A stretch of 29,319 bases of DNA from an uncultured Eubacteriales bacterium (GCA_900545405.1 UQYT01000033.1:1-29319), one strand, 5' to 3'. Counted from the stretch's first letter, positions 1 through 6,344 are shown. Translations and numbers: made by a program. Notes: a model not told the origin generated them from the sequence alone.

Positions 1-53
1 AAGCGCTTTTCTTTGGCGGCTCGACACCGTTTCTTTGGGCAAGCACCAAAGAA
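1..53. repeat. Left copy of a 53-bp terminal direct repeat
   Basis: The first 53 bases are identical to bases 29267-29319. The copy contains a hairpin with arms TTCTTTGG and CCAAAGAA around the loop GCAAGCA (about 30-54). The window cuts off whatever lies upstream of this copy. The right copy shows that the repeat is part of a larger inverted structure. The simplest reading is a dispersed, non-coding palindromic repeat at which an assembly broke; a closed 29-kb circle is less likely because the content is housekeeping. Confidence 0.85.
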
Positions 54-59
54 ATGGGG

Positions 60-297
60 TCGAATGGCAGGACAAGCTAACGACCCCCTCCCAAAGTAAC
101 GGCGCGCACGCACAAGCGTAAAATAAGGGGGAACCCCCGGCGAGGGTTCCCCCTTAGACCCCCTCCTGCGCTTTATGAAGCACAAGAGAGTTCCGCGCTC
201 TGCGTAGCGCAGGCAGGGGCGCTGCCCCTGCACCCTGCCGCCTTTGAAAAGGCGGGCGAAACTTTCATTCGCGCTTCGCGCAGCGGAGGGCGGGTGA
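60..297. other. Gene-free, hairpin-rich intergenic block
   Basis: No credible gene is seen here. Several hairpins follow each other: a perfect 12-bp stem AAGGGGGAACCC/GGGTTCCCCCTT at 125-136 and 144-155, CTGCG/CGCAG at 200-212, GCAGGGGC/GCCCCTGC at 213-231, and CCGCCTTT/AAAGGCGG at 238-255. None is followed by a clear T-run on the minus strand, although the block lies just downstream of the minus-strand operon ending at 298 and may stop or protect that transcript. It reads as a cluster of intergenic palindromic repeats. Confidence 0.6.
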
Positions 298-663
298 TCA
301 GTCGTGGTGGTGGCCGCACTCGTCGGCGTGCTCGTGCTTATGGCACACAGCGCCGGTGGTCTTGAGCTCGCCCTTGAGATACGCCTCGACGGCCGCGCGG
401 GCGTCGCCCGTGGCGCCGACTATGACCTCGACATTGCGCTCATTGAAGATATCCACGGCGCCGCCGCCCATGCCGCCGGCGATTATCACCTGCACGCCGC
501 GGTCGGCCAGGAAGTTCGGCAGGAAGCCCGGACGGTGGCCCGGATTCGCCACGACTTCCTCGGCGGTTATCTTGCCGTCCTCGGCGTCGTAGATGTTGAA
601 GTTCTCGCAGTGGCCGAAGTGGCCAGACACCGTATTGCCCATGGCTGCAACTGCAATTTTCAT
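298..663 (-). CDS. NifX/NafY-type dinitrogenase iron-molybdenum cofactor family protein with His/Cys-rich tail
   Basis: The 121-residue protein belongs to the NifB/NifX/NafY cofactor-binding family (COG1433 type), small proteins that carry or assemble Fe-Mo or Mo-Cu-S clusters. The N-terminus MKIAVAAMGNTVSGHFGHCE and the central Gly-rich stretch IIAGGMGGGAVDIF are family features. The last ~16 residues add a metal-binding-looking tail of the form C-x-K-H-x-H-(x)4-C-x-H-H-H. It is the last gene of the operon; its ATG overlaps the stop of the upstream ATPase by four bases (660-663) and a TAAGGAG site precedes it. There are no nif structural genes nearby, so nitrogenase is not implied. Relatives next to MinD-type ATPases include the Desulfovibrio Orange Protein, which carries a Mo-Cu-S cluster. 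That this protein holds such a cluster is an inference. Confidence 0.88.
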   Translation of the reverse strand: MKIAVAAMGNTVSGHFGHCENFNIYDAEDGKITAEEVVANPGHRPGFLPNFLADRGVQVIIAGGMGGGAVDIFNERNVEVIVGATGDARAAVEAYLKGELKTTGAVCHKHEHADECGHHHD

Positions 664-1556
664 AACTTTTTCGTCTCCTTATCAGTCATTTTGATATCTA
701 AAAGCTCCATTGCTTTTATAAACACGTCGTACAGCGCCGCACGCGCCGGGCAGTCCATGTCCGCCACGCTGCGGCCTTCGTTTATCGCCCGCTGCGCGCT
801 CCTGTCAAAGGGCACCCGCCCCAAAAACGGCACGCCCTGCTCCGCGCACCAGCGCTCGATATCAGCGCTCAGCTCCGGGCTCACGTCCGAGCGGTTCACG
901 CACACCGCCGTGCGCACCCGCGCCATCGACGCCGTCCGCACCAGCCGCTGCATGTCGCCGAAGCCGGACACCGAGGGCTCCGTCACGATCAGCGCGAGGC
1001 TCACGCCGTTCATCGAGGCCATCACCGGGCAGCCCACGCCGGGCGAGCCGTCGATTATCGCGAGCTCCGCCTCCCCGGCGGCGTCGTACAGCGCGCGCTT
1101 TACCTCCGTCACCAGCTTGCCCGAGTTGCCGCGGCCCATGCGCAGCTCCGCGTCCGCGAACACCCCGTCCCCGCTCCGCACCCGGAGCGAGCCCGCGATG
1201 TCCTTGTCTAACCTCGCCGCGCCGACCGGACACACCTCCGTGCACAGCCCGCAGCCCTCGCAGCGGAGCTCGTCCACCGCGTATTTGCCGCCGCCGGCGG
1301 GAGATATGGCCCCGAAACGGCACATTTTGGCGCACTTTCCGCAGCCTATGCAGAGGTTTTCGTCGATTTTCGCCTTGTCCGAGCCCTTGAAGTCCGTCTC
1401 GCGCGTCTCGGGGTAGCCGCCGGACACCAGGGCCAGATTCGGCGCGTCCACGTCGCAGTCGGCGACAGCCCTCGCCCCGGCAAAGCGGATGAAGGCCGCG
1501 GCAGTCGTGGTCTTGCCCGTGCCGCCCTTGCCGCTGAGGATGAGCAGCTTTTTCAT
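660..1556 (-). CDS. MinD-superfamily P-loop ATPase with inserted ferredoxin domain (second of pair)
   Basis: This 298-residue cytosolic ATPase is of the COG1149 type. It has a deviant Walker A motif GKGGTGKT near residue 10. Two 4Fe-4S motifs follow at about residues 71-110 (C-I-G-C-G-K-C-A-K-M-C and C-E-G-C-G-L-C-T-E-V-C-P), and an IDGSPG Walker B-like motif near residue 170. Mrp/MinD ATPases of this kind act in Fe-S or metal-cluster assembly and transfer; members with ferredoxin inserts occur beside NifX-like ORP proteins. It overlaps the upstream paralogue (1553-1556) and the downstream NifX-like gene (660-663) by ATGA, so translation is probably coupled. Its partner and cargo cannot be read from the sequence. 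Confidence 0.92.
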   Translation of the reverse strand: MKKLLILSGKGGTGKTTTAAAFIRFAGARAVADCDVDAPNLALVSGGYPETRETDFKGSDKAKIDENLCIGCGKCAKMCRFGAISPAGGGKYAVDELRCEGCGLCTEVCPVGAARLDKDIAGSLRVRSGDGVFADAELRMGRGNSGKLVTEVKRALYDAAGEAELAIIDGSPGVGCPVMASMNGVSLALIVTEPSVSGFGDMQRLVRTASMARVRTAVCVNRSDVSPELSADIERWCAEQGVPFLGRVPFDRSAQRAINEGRSVADMDCPARAALYDVFIKAMELLDIKMTDKETKKL

Positions 1557-2392
1557 GCGCGCGCCTCCTTCCGTATCCGGGAGAGCAGCGCGTCGAAGAT
1601 GGAGCGCGTCTCCCCGTCCTCGCGGTAAGCGAGAGCGCCCCGCGCGCCCGCTGCCGCCAGCCTTTCGCTGTACGGTATCCGCGCGAGCACGGGCAGGCCC
1701 TCGGCCTCGAGATAGCGCTCCAGCTCCGGGTACTCGGCCCCGGCCTTGTTAATTACCACGCCGCAGGGCTTTTTCAGCACGCGCATCAGCTCCACCACGA
1801 GCCGCAGATCGTGCAGGCCGAAGGCCGTCGGCTCCGTGACCAGCACGCAGTAGTCCGCCTCCCGGGCGCTCTCCATGACGGGGCAGGCGCTGCCCGGCGG
1901 GCAGTCGATGACGGTCAGCCCGTCCTCCGGCCCGGCCTCTGTGAGCGCGGCGGCGATCACCGGCACGCCCGTCGCCTCCCCGAGCTTAAGCTCGCCTGTG
2001 GCGACCTTTATCTCCCCGCTCATGCCCGTCTCGACGGCGCCGACCTCGCGCTCCGTCTCGCTCACCGCCCCCTCGGGGCAGACATAGGCGCAGACGCCGC
2101 AGGAGTGGCAGACCTCGTCGAACAGCATCGGCGCGCCCTTGACCAGCACCAGCGCGTTGAAGCGGCAGTGCTCCACGCATTTGCGGCAGCCGGTGCACTT
2201 TTCGCGGTCAAAAGCCGGCATTTTCTTTGTCACGGGGCGGGATACGGTATTTTCAGGCTTGAGAAAGAGCCGGCCGTTCGGCTCCTCCACGTCGCAGTCG
2301 ATGTACACCGCCCGGCCCGCCGCGCAGGCGAGTCCGGTCGCAACGAGGGTCTTGCCCGCGCCGCCCTTGCCGCTGAGTACCGCGACCTTCAT
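1553..2392 (-). CDS. MinD-superfamily P-loop ATPase with inserted ferredoxin domain (first of pair)
   Basis: A 279-residue paralogue of the next gene in the operon. The deviant Walker A GKGGAGKT lies at residues 9-16. Two 4Fe-4S motifs, C-T-G-C-R-K-C-V-E-H-C and C-H-S-C-G-V-C-A-Y-V-C-P, lie at about residues 66-108. A Walker B-like VIDCPPGSACP is near residue 162. The two copies probably form a heterodimer, because MinD/Mrp ATPases dimerise across the nucleotide; in Desulfovibrio ORP operons paired ATPases of this design accompany the cluster-binding protein. Both ends overlap neighbours by four bases (ATGA). The function as a metal-cluster assembly ATPase follows from family and context and has not been shown for this protein. 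Confidence 0.92.
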   Translation of the reverse strand: MKVAVLSGKGGAGKTLVATGLACAAGRAVYIDCDVEEPNGRLFLKPENTVSRPVTKKMPAFDREKCTGCRKCVEHCRFNALVLVKGAPMLFDEVCHSCGVCAYVCPEGAVSETEREVGAVETGMSGEIKVATGELKLGEATGVPVIAAALTEAGPEDGLTVIDCPPGSACPVMESAREADYCVLVTEPTAFGLHDLRLVVELMRVLKKPCGVVINKAGAEYPELERYLEAEGLPVLARIPYSERLAAAGARGALAYREDGETRSIFDALLSRIRKEARA

Positions 2393-2745
2393 TGGATGCC
2401 CTGGAAGCCTGCGTGGAAGTGGGTCAGCTCCCCGAGCTCTCCCGCCTCGAGCGCGGCGGCGTTTTCGAGCGCCGTGCCGTCCTTGGACTTGTAGATCCTG
2501 ATGTCCGCGGCCTTGAGCACCTGGGCGGCGTTCTCGCCGCAGCGGACGGTGATGAGCGCCTCGGCCCCGCTGTCGGCCACGGCCTGGGCCGCCTTTAGTC
2601 CCGCGCCGCCCTCGGCCTCGGCGCCGGGATTGGGCAGGAACTCGGCCTTGCCGCCCTCGCAGAGCATGAAGTACGGCGCGCGGCCGAAGGACACGCAGAC
2701 GCCGCTCTCAACGCTGGCCTCGTCGACCGGGATGATGATCTTCAT
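2389..2745 (-). CDS. NifX/NafY-type iron-molybdenum cofactor family protein
   Basis: 118 residues, starting MKIIIPVDEASVESGVCVSF. The fold signature is the same as in the gene at 298-663: a short N-terminal strand, a FGRAPYF segment, and a conserved middle region EALITVRCGENAAQVLKAADI. It lacks the extended Cys/His tail but ends in ELTHFHAGFQGIQ. The frame stays open further upstream to 2943, but the true start is the ATG at 2743-2745, because an AAGGAG site lies just upstream and this ATG overlaps the stop of the DUF134 gene by four bases. Two NifX-like proteins in one operon suggest a carrier and a scaffold, or two cluster forms; this is inference. Confidence 0.88.
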   Translation of the reverse strand: MKIIIPVDEASVESGVCVSFGRAPYFMLCEGGKAEFLPNPGAEAEGGAGLKAAQAVADSGAEALITVRCGENAAQVLKAADIRIYKSKDGTALENAAALEAGELGELTHFHAGFQGIQ

Positions 2746-3101
2746 TGTTCGTTCTCCTTCCTCGCGCAGTGGCGCCGCCGGCAGGGGCGGCCGCAGTGCT
2801 CTCCCCCGCCCTCGCACAGCCGGTAGGACCCGCCCTCTATCCTCAGCGGGCGGCCCTCCACCAGCGCGGCGGCAAGCTTGGCCCTTGCGCTGTTGTATAT
2901 CTGCTGCGCCGTGGTCCGCGCGACGCACATGTATTCGCTGCACTCGGCCTGGGTGCAGCCCTGATAATCTATGAGCCTGATGGCCTCGTATTCCTCGACC
3001 GTCATGAGCACGGGCTGGACCTCCCCGCCGCAGCCGGCGGGCCCGAACTCACTGCAGCCCGGCAGGCCGCAGACTCTTCTGCACTTTTTGGGACGCGGCA
3101 T
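2742..3101 (-). CDS. DUF134 family predicted DNA-binding regulator
   Basis: The 119-residue protein matches the DUF134/COG1342 family. It has the N-terminus MPRPKKCRRVCGLPGCSEFG, the family motif EYEAIRLIDYQGCTQAECSEYM followed by the helix-turn-helix-like VARTTAQQIYNSARAKLA (about residues 36-76), and the segment LRIEGGSYRLCEGG. Cysteines are frequent at both ends, including a basic Cys-rich tail (GRPCRRRHCARK), which would suit metal or Fe-S sensing. DUF134 genes are often found beside NifX-like and MinD-type genes, which fits a regulator of this operon. It is the first gene after the promoter at 3142-3170, and repeated GGCATATG-type motifs surround that promoter, so autoregulation is likely. 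Confidence 0.9.
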   Translation of the reverse strand: MPRPKKCRRVCGLPGCSEFGPAGCGGEVQPVLMTVEEYEAIRLIDYQGCTQAECSEYMCVARTTAQQIYNSARAKLAAALVEGRPLRIEGGSYRLCEGGGEHCGRPCRRRHCARKENEQ

Positions 3102-3118
3102 TTCTTGACCTCATTTCT

Positions 3119-3168
3119 GGCATATGCCGGATTCGTGTTTGAGTGTAGCACCATTTTCGGCATATGTC
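3119..3168. promoter_or_regulatory. Paired GGCATATGyC operator-like sites
   Basis: The perfect palindrome GGCATATGCC lies at 3119-3128 between promoter and gene. A second copy GGCATATGTC lies at 3159-3168 and overlaps the -35 box. The centres are 40 bp apart, close to four helical turns. The arrangement suits binding by the DUF134 protein itself, but the binder is inferred. Confidence 0.5.
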
Positions 3169-3170
3169 AA
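3142..3170 (-). promoter_or_regulatory. Promoter of the DUF134/NifX/MinD operon
   Basis: Read on the minus strand there is a perfect -35 TTGACA (plus coordinates 3165-3170), a 17-bp spacer and -10 TACACT (3142-3147). It points at the DUF134 start at 3101, about 40 bases away. Confidence 0.8.
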
Positions 3171-3229
3171 TAACCTGCGCCTGTTTCGCAAAAAATATAC
3201 GTCCGGGGCGAAAACTGCGCGGAGCATGC

Positions 3230-3258
3230 TTGACAAACGGGTTTTGTGATGGTAAGAT
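3230..3258 (+). promoter_or_regulatory. Promoter of the tRNA cluster
   Basis: TTGACA at 3230-3235, a 17-bp spacer, and TAAGAT at 3253-3258, located about 65 bases upstream of the first tRNA. The perfect -35 suits a stable RNA operon. Confidence 0.7.
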
Positions 3259-3323
3259 AACTAAGCTTGCGGGCGCGTCCGGGCAGAATCGCCGGGTGCG
3301 GGAGCCAGTTGCCTGCTATATAA

Positions 3324-3400
3324 GCGCCAGTAGCTCAGCAGGATAGAGCAACTGCCTTCTAAGCAGTAGGCCGGGGGTTCGAGTCCCTCCTGGCGTGCCA
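3324..3400 (+). tRNA. tRNA-Arg (TCT)
   Basis: A 77-nt cloverleaf. The acceptor GCGCCAG pairs with CTGGCGT (last pair G-T), the anticodon stem ACTGC/GCAGT encloses loop CTTCTAA with anticodon TCT at 3358-3360, the T-arm is GGGGG-TTCGAGT-CCCTC, and CCA is encoded at 3398-3400. It reads AGA codons. Confidence 0.95.
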
Positions 3401-3416
3401 AGGCAAGGCTCCAAAT

Positions 3417-3494
3417 GGTGGGTGTAGCTCAGTTGGTATGAGCACCGGATTGTGGTTCCGGGTGTCGTGGGTTCGAGCCCCATCTCCCACCCCA
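3417..3494 (+). tRNA. tRNA-His (GTG)
   Basis: The anticodon stem CCGGA/TCCGG encloses loop TTGTGGT with anticodon GTG at 3452-3454. CCA is encoded at 3492-3494. A G at 3417 can pair with C73, giving the extra G-1:C73 pair expected of tRNA-His. The acceptor GTGGGTG/CTCCCAC contains one T-T mismatch (3423 with 3485), and the T-stem ends in a G-T pair. Confidence 0.93.
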
Positions 3495-3504
3495 GAAGAT
3501 GCGG

Positions 3505-3525
3505 GAGGCCGGCAATGCCGGCCTC
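3505..3525 (+). other. Strong hairpin between tRNA-His and tRNA-Gln
   Basis: A perfect 9-bp stem GAGGCCGGC/GCCGGCCTC with loop AAT and no following T-run. It is more likely an RNA-processing spacer structure than a terminator, since tRNA genes continue on the same strand. Confidence 0.6.
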
Positions 3526-3542
3526 TCTGCCTAAGTCGATGG

Positions 3543-3616
3543 TGGGATGTAGTGTAACGGTAACACACCAGACTTTGACTCTGATATTGTAGGTTCGAGT
3601 CCTGCCATCCCAGCCA
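3543..3616 (+). tRNA. tRNA-Gln (TTG)
   Basis: 74 nt. Acceptor TGGGATG pairs with CATCCCA, followed by G73 and an encoded CCA (3614-3616). The anticodon loop CTTTGAC has TTG at 3575-3577. The first anticodon-stem pair is a C-A mismatch (3568 with 3584). The short D-loop is typical of tRNA-Gln. Confidence 0.93.
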
Positions 3617-3619
3617 CGT

Positions 3620-3720
3620 CGCTCCGCCTCTGCCGGTTACGGCTTCGCCCTGCGTGAGAGGGCAAAGCCTCCACCTCTGAGGCTCGCTCCTTTTCGTTCA
3701 AAACTACAGGTTTTGAACGA
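3620..3720. repeat. Structured tandem repeat, copy A
   Basis: The first 76 bases (3620-3695) are repeated at 3738-3813, exactly 118 bases downstream. The unit folds: GGCTT-c-GCCCT/AGGGC-a-AAGCC at 3641-3669, GCCTC/GAGGC next, and an 11-bp hairpin at 3694-3704/3710-3720 with loop TACAG. Compared with copy B, the last hairpin differs at three stem pairs, each compensated. No protein is likely here. Confidence 0.85.
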
Positions 3721-3737
3721 GGTTACGGGGGGATTGG

Positions 3738-3838
3738 CGCTCCGCCTCTGCCGGTTACGGCTTCGCCCTGCGTGAGAGGGCAAAGCCTCCACCTCTGAGG
3801 CTCGCTCCTTTTCACGCAAAACTACAGGTTTTGCGTGA
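3738..3838. repeat. Structured tandem repeat, copy B
   Basis: Bases 3738-3813 repeat copy A. The terminal hairpin at 3812-3822/3828-3838 keeps the inner CAAAAC/GTTTTG pairs and the TACAG loop. Outer pairs change from T-A, T-A, G-C in copy A to G-C, C-G, A-T here, so pairing is kept while sequence changes. The two copies fill the gap between tRNA-Gln and tRNA-Lys. Confidence 0.85.
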
Positions 3839-3854
3839 GATTTCAATCAAATAT

Positions 3855-3930
3855 GACCCAGTAGCTCAGCAGGCAGAGCACCTGCCTTTTAAGCAGGGTG
3901 TCCGGGGTTCGAATCCCCGCTGGGTCACCA
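3855..3930 (+). tRNA. tRNA-Lys (TTT)
   Basis: 76 nt. Acceptor GACCCAG pairs with CTGGGTC, A73, encoded CCA at 3928-3930. The anticodon stem CCTGC/GCAGG encloses loop CTTTTAA with anticodon TTT at 3888-3890. Last tRNA of the cluster. Confidence 0.96.
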
Positions 3931-3931
3931 C

Positions 3932-3966
3932 GCCGGAGCAAGGTACGCTTTGCTCCGGCTTTTTTT
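3932..3966 (+). terminator. Intrinsic terminator of the tRNA cluster
   Basis: Stem GCCGGAGCAA/TTGCTCCGGC around a short loop, followed by a run of seven T, two bases after the CCA end of tRNA-Lys. Confidence 0.9.
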
Positions 3967-3971
3967 GCGAA

Positions 3972-4003
3972 AAAACTCCCGGCCCGTTGGGGTCGGGAGT
4001 TTT
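3972..4003 (-). terminator. Intrinsic terminator of the ABC exporter operon
   Basis: Stem AAAACTCCCG-g-CCC/GGG-t-CGGGAGTTTT with loop GTTG. On the minus strand it is followed by T residues and lies three bases past the permease stop at 4006. The plus strand also has trailing T, so it may work both ways. Confidence 0.8.
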
Positions 4004-4005
4004 CT

Positions 4006-5559
4006 TTAGTTTTTGAGTTCCGCGTAGTTCAATATGCCGCGGCAGAGGAAGATTGCGAGGAGGGATATGAGGGCGTTGATGCCGGCGAGGGCGAGGAGCC
4101 AGACGGGGGGCGCGGCGTTATTTATGCTCAGCATCACGGCGGCGACTATGCCGGGGGCGCAGACGAGTATCTCCACGAGGAAATAGAACACAAAAATCAG
4201 CGCCTTCATATTCACCCGTCCGAACACCCGCTCACAGACCAGGTTGCCGGACAGCATCAGATACGCATAGCTGAAGTGCGCAAGGCAGGCCGCGGCGGTC
4301 GTGGCGGGGTCGAGCGTCATGATGAACCCCAGCGGCACGAAGGTCAGCACGGCCATCAGCGCAAAGGGGCCCACGCTCTCGCGTATGCACCAGAGCAGCT
4401 TTTTGAACGGCGGCTCCGGCACGAGGTAGATGTAGGGCTTGAGCATCTCGCGCGGGAGGCGGCGCATCGAGGAAGAGAACATCTGCAAATACACCGCGAA
4501 CGCCAGCGCCGGGACTATGCCCTCGCCGCGCATGAAGAAGCCGAAGCCTATCGAGGCTATGACGAAGATGAGGTCCGCGCCGCTGAGGATGAAGGCGCGC
4601 GAGCGGCGGTTCTCCACGCGGTGCTTGTACCAGAACACGGACGCGCCCTGGCCTCCGCCGAGGCCCGTGCGGCCCAGCTTGAGCTTCTTCGGCCCCGTCT
4701 CGGTGACGCGGCCCTCCTTTGCGGCGGCCTGGGCGTTGAAGGCGGTCTCGGTGGACTGCAGGACGTCCTCGTAATAGTCCTGATCCGCCCTGGCCATGGC
4801 CAAATAGAGTGCGGCGCAGAACACCGCCCAGAGCGCGAGGCCGACGAGCCCGACGAGCTTGCCCTCGATAATGCCCGCGACGGCCCAGCAGAGCCAGCCG
4901 GCCACGGGGAAATACATGGCGTAGCTGCTGGTCGCCGCCTCGCAGAGCTTCGTGAGGAAGTCGCCCTCGCCGAGGCAGTTATAGAAGATGTACCCCGCCC
5001 AGGCGACGCAGATGACGACGAAGATGAGCCGCGCGACGCGGCGCTTTTTGTCGCTGCCGGAGGTCAGGCAGTAGATGGTCATGGCCGTGAGCTGGCCGGT
5101 GAAGAGCACCAGCGAGTAGCCGAGCAGGATGACCACCATGCCGACTATGTTCACGCCGTAGCTGCCGTGCATCCAGCCGTACTGGAACAGGATGAAGACC
5201 CCGGTGATTATCGCCGTGCCCAGCTGCTGGAGCATGCCGAAGGACAGCACCCGCAGCGGCCTGAACGGCCCGGCGAAGAGGAAGTTCACGTCCGGCATCT
5301 TGAACACGCTCATGCCCGTTGAGAAGCCGGAGTTCACTATCAGGACCAGCATCAGCGCGTAAAAGCCGAGGACGATGGAGAAGAGCTCGCTCATCGGCCT
5401 GAAATACTCTCTCTCCGAGGCCCCGGCCTGGCCGCCGACGACGACCAGCACCATGACCGCTATTAGCGCGATGGCGTATATGAGCTTTGCCGGGGAGCGG
5501 AAGACGCCCTTTATCTGGTTCTTGAAGCGGGTGAAGAGCAGGTAGGAGAGCGGACTCAT
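4006..5559 (-). CDS. ABC exporter permease (putative ABC exporter family)
   Basis: A 517-residue integral membrane protein with about 12-13 hydrophobic segments. The first is near residues 24-42 after a basic amphipathic N-terminus (FTRFKNQIKGVFRSPAKL); the segments form two blocks separated by a hydrophilic stretch near 240-310. The pattern matches the 'putative ABC exporter' family (PF16962-type) of Firmicutes, which pairs with a single-domain ATPase. The start ATG overlaps the stop of the ATPase gene by four bases (5556-5559), so the two are co-translated. The substrate cannot be read from sequence; relatives are often placed with peptide or antibiotic export, but that is weak. An XRE regulator gene is divergent. 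Confidence 0.85.
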   Translation of the reverse strand: MSPLSYLLFTRFKNQIKGVFRSPAKLIYAIALIAVMVLVVVGGQAGASEREYFRPMSELFSIVLGFYALMLVLIVNSGFSTGMSVFKMPDVNFLFAGPFRPLRVLSFGMLQQLGTAIITGVFILFQYGWMHGSYGVNIVGMVVILLGYSLVLFTGQLTAMTIYCLTSGSDKKRRVARLIFVVICVAWAGYIFYNCLGEGDFLTKLCEAATSSYAMYFPVAGWLCWAVAGIIEGKLVGLVGLALWAVFCAALYLAMARADQDYYEDVLQSTETAFNAQAAAKEGRVTETGPKKLKLGRTGLGGGQGASVFWYKHRVENRRSRAFILSGADLIFVIASIGFGFFMRGEGIVPALAFAVYLQMFSSSMRRLPREMLKPYIYLVPEPPFKKLLWCIRESVGPFALMAVLTFVPLGFIMTLDPATTAAACLAHFSYAYLMLSGNLVCERVFGRVNMKALIFVFYFLVEILVCAPGIVAAVMLSINNAAPPVWLLALAGINALISLLAIFLCRGILNYAELKN

Positions 5560-6272
5560 GCGCGCTCACCGCCTTCGGTGATCTCAAAGAACAGGTCCTC
5601 GAGGCTCTGGCTGGCAGTGTCCTCGGGCGTATTGCGCTTGGTGGCGGCGAAGCGGCCGTTCATCATGATGTGCGCCACGTCCCAGTAGTCCTCGACGCTC
5701 TCTATCATGTGCGTGGAGATGAGCACGGCGCGGCCCTCGGCGCGCAGCTCGCGGAAGAGCATTTTGAGCTCCTTGATGGCGTGCGGGTCGAGGCCGACCA
5801 GCGGCTCGTCGAAGATGAGCACGCGCGGGCGGTGCACCAGGGCGCAGCAGATGGAGAGCTTCTGCTGCATGCCCTTGGAGAGCTCGCGGCCCAGCTTTTT
5901 GCGCTTGTCGTCGAGCTCCAGGCGCTCGAGCAGGGAGTCGCCGTAGCCGTCGTCCTCCACGCGGTAGGCGCGGCGGATGAATTCGAGGTGCTCCTCCACG
6001 GTCAGCAGCTCGTAGACCGCGGGCAGCTCGGGTATGTATCCCAGCTCGCGCTTGGCGGGCAGGGTCTTGTTGGGCTCACCGCAGATCAGGATTTTGCCGG
6101 AAAAGCGCAGCAGGCCCGCGATGCACTTGATTATGGTGGATTTGCCCGCGCCGTTCGGCCCGAGCAGGACAGCCGTCTCCCCCGCGTTCACGGAAAAGCT
6201 GATGTCGGAGTTGGCTACGGTCTTGCCGTACTTTTTGGTGACGTTTTCGATGCGCAGCAGCTCATCGGACAT
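5556..6272 (-). CDS. ABC transporter ATP-binding protein
   Basis: A 238-residue nucleotide-binding subunit. Walker A GPNGAGKST is near residues 38-46, the signature LSKGMQQKL near 135, Walker B VLIFDEPLVGLD near 155, and the H-loop VLISTHM near 190. It energises the membrane protein encoded immediately downstream. A TAAGGAGG site precedes the ATG at 6270-6272. The promoter at 6304-6332 drives the pair, and a dyad overlapping its -35 box suggests control by the divergent XRE-type gene. Confidence 0.95.
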   Translation of the reverse strand: MSDELLRIENVTKKYGKTVANSDISFSVNAGETAVLLGPNGAGKSTIIKCIAGLLRFSGKILICGEPNKTLPAKRELGYIPELPAVYELLTVEEHLEFIRRAYRVEDDGYGDSLLERLELDDKRKKLGRELSKGMQQKLSICCALVHRPRVLIFDEPLVGLDPHAIKELKMLFRELRAEGRAVLISTHMIESVEDYWDVAHIMMNGRFAATKRNTPEDTASQSLEDLFFEITEGGERA

Positions 6273-6303
6273 AGGTTGGTCCTCCTTAACTGTACTAAGC
6301 GGG

Positions 6304-6332
6304 ATTATACACTATGCTTTTCCACAACGCAA
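6304..6332 (-). promoter_or_regulatory. Promoter of the ABC exporter operon
   Basis: On the minus strand, -10 TATAAT (plus 6304-6309), 17-bp spacer and a weak -35 TTGCGT (6327-6332). A consensus -10 with a poor -35 is typical of a regulated promoter. Confidence 0.65.
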
Positions 6333-6344
6333 CAAGTTTTGCGT
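6327..6344. promoter_or_regulatory. Dyad between divergent promoters (candidate XRE operator)
   Basis: Inverted repeat ACGCAA-6-TTGCGT. The left arm coincides with the -35 of the exporter promoter, and the right arm touches the -35 of the predicted promoter for the divergent regulator (TAGGCA 6344-6349, TATATT 6367-6372, 17-bp spacer). This is a classic place for a shared operator. Confidence 0.45.

Noticed and set aside
298..663. Nitrogenase cofactor assembly locus
   Set aside because: NifX-family proteins are present, but no nifH, D, K, E, N or B is in the window; the ORP-type context fits better.
3620..3838. CRISPR array
   Set aside because: Only two copies, with 76-bp repeats and internal hairpins; the period and lengths do not fit CRISPR repeats and spacers.
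3359..3846. Short open frames within the tRNA and repeat region
   Set aside because: They are reverse or shifted readings of tRNA genes and of the tandem repeat, with no ribosome sites.
3898..5322. 474-codon plus-strand frame starting inside tRNA-Lys
   Set aside because: It begins within a tRNA gene, crosses two terminators and lies antisense to the ABC permease; the composition is that of a shadow frame.
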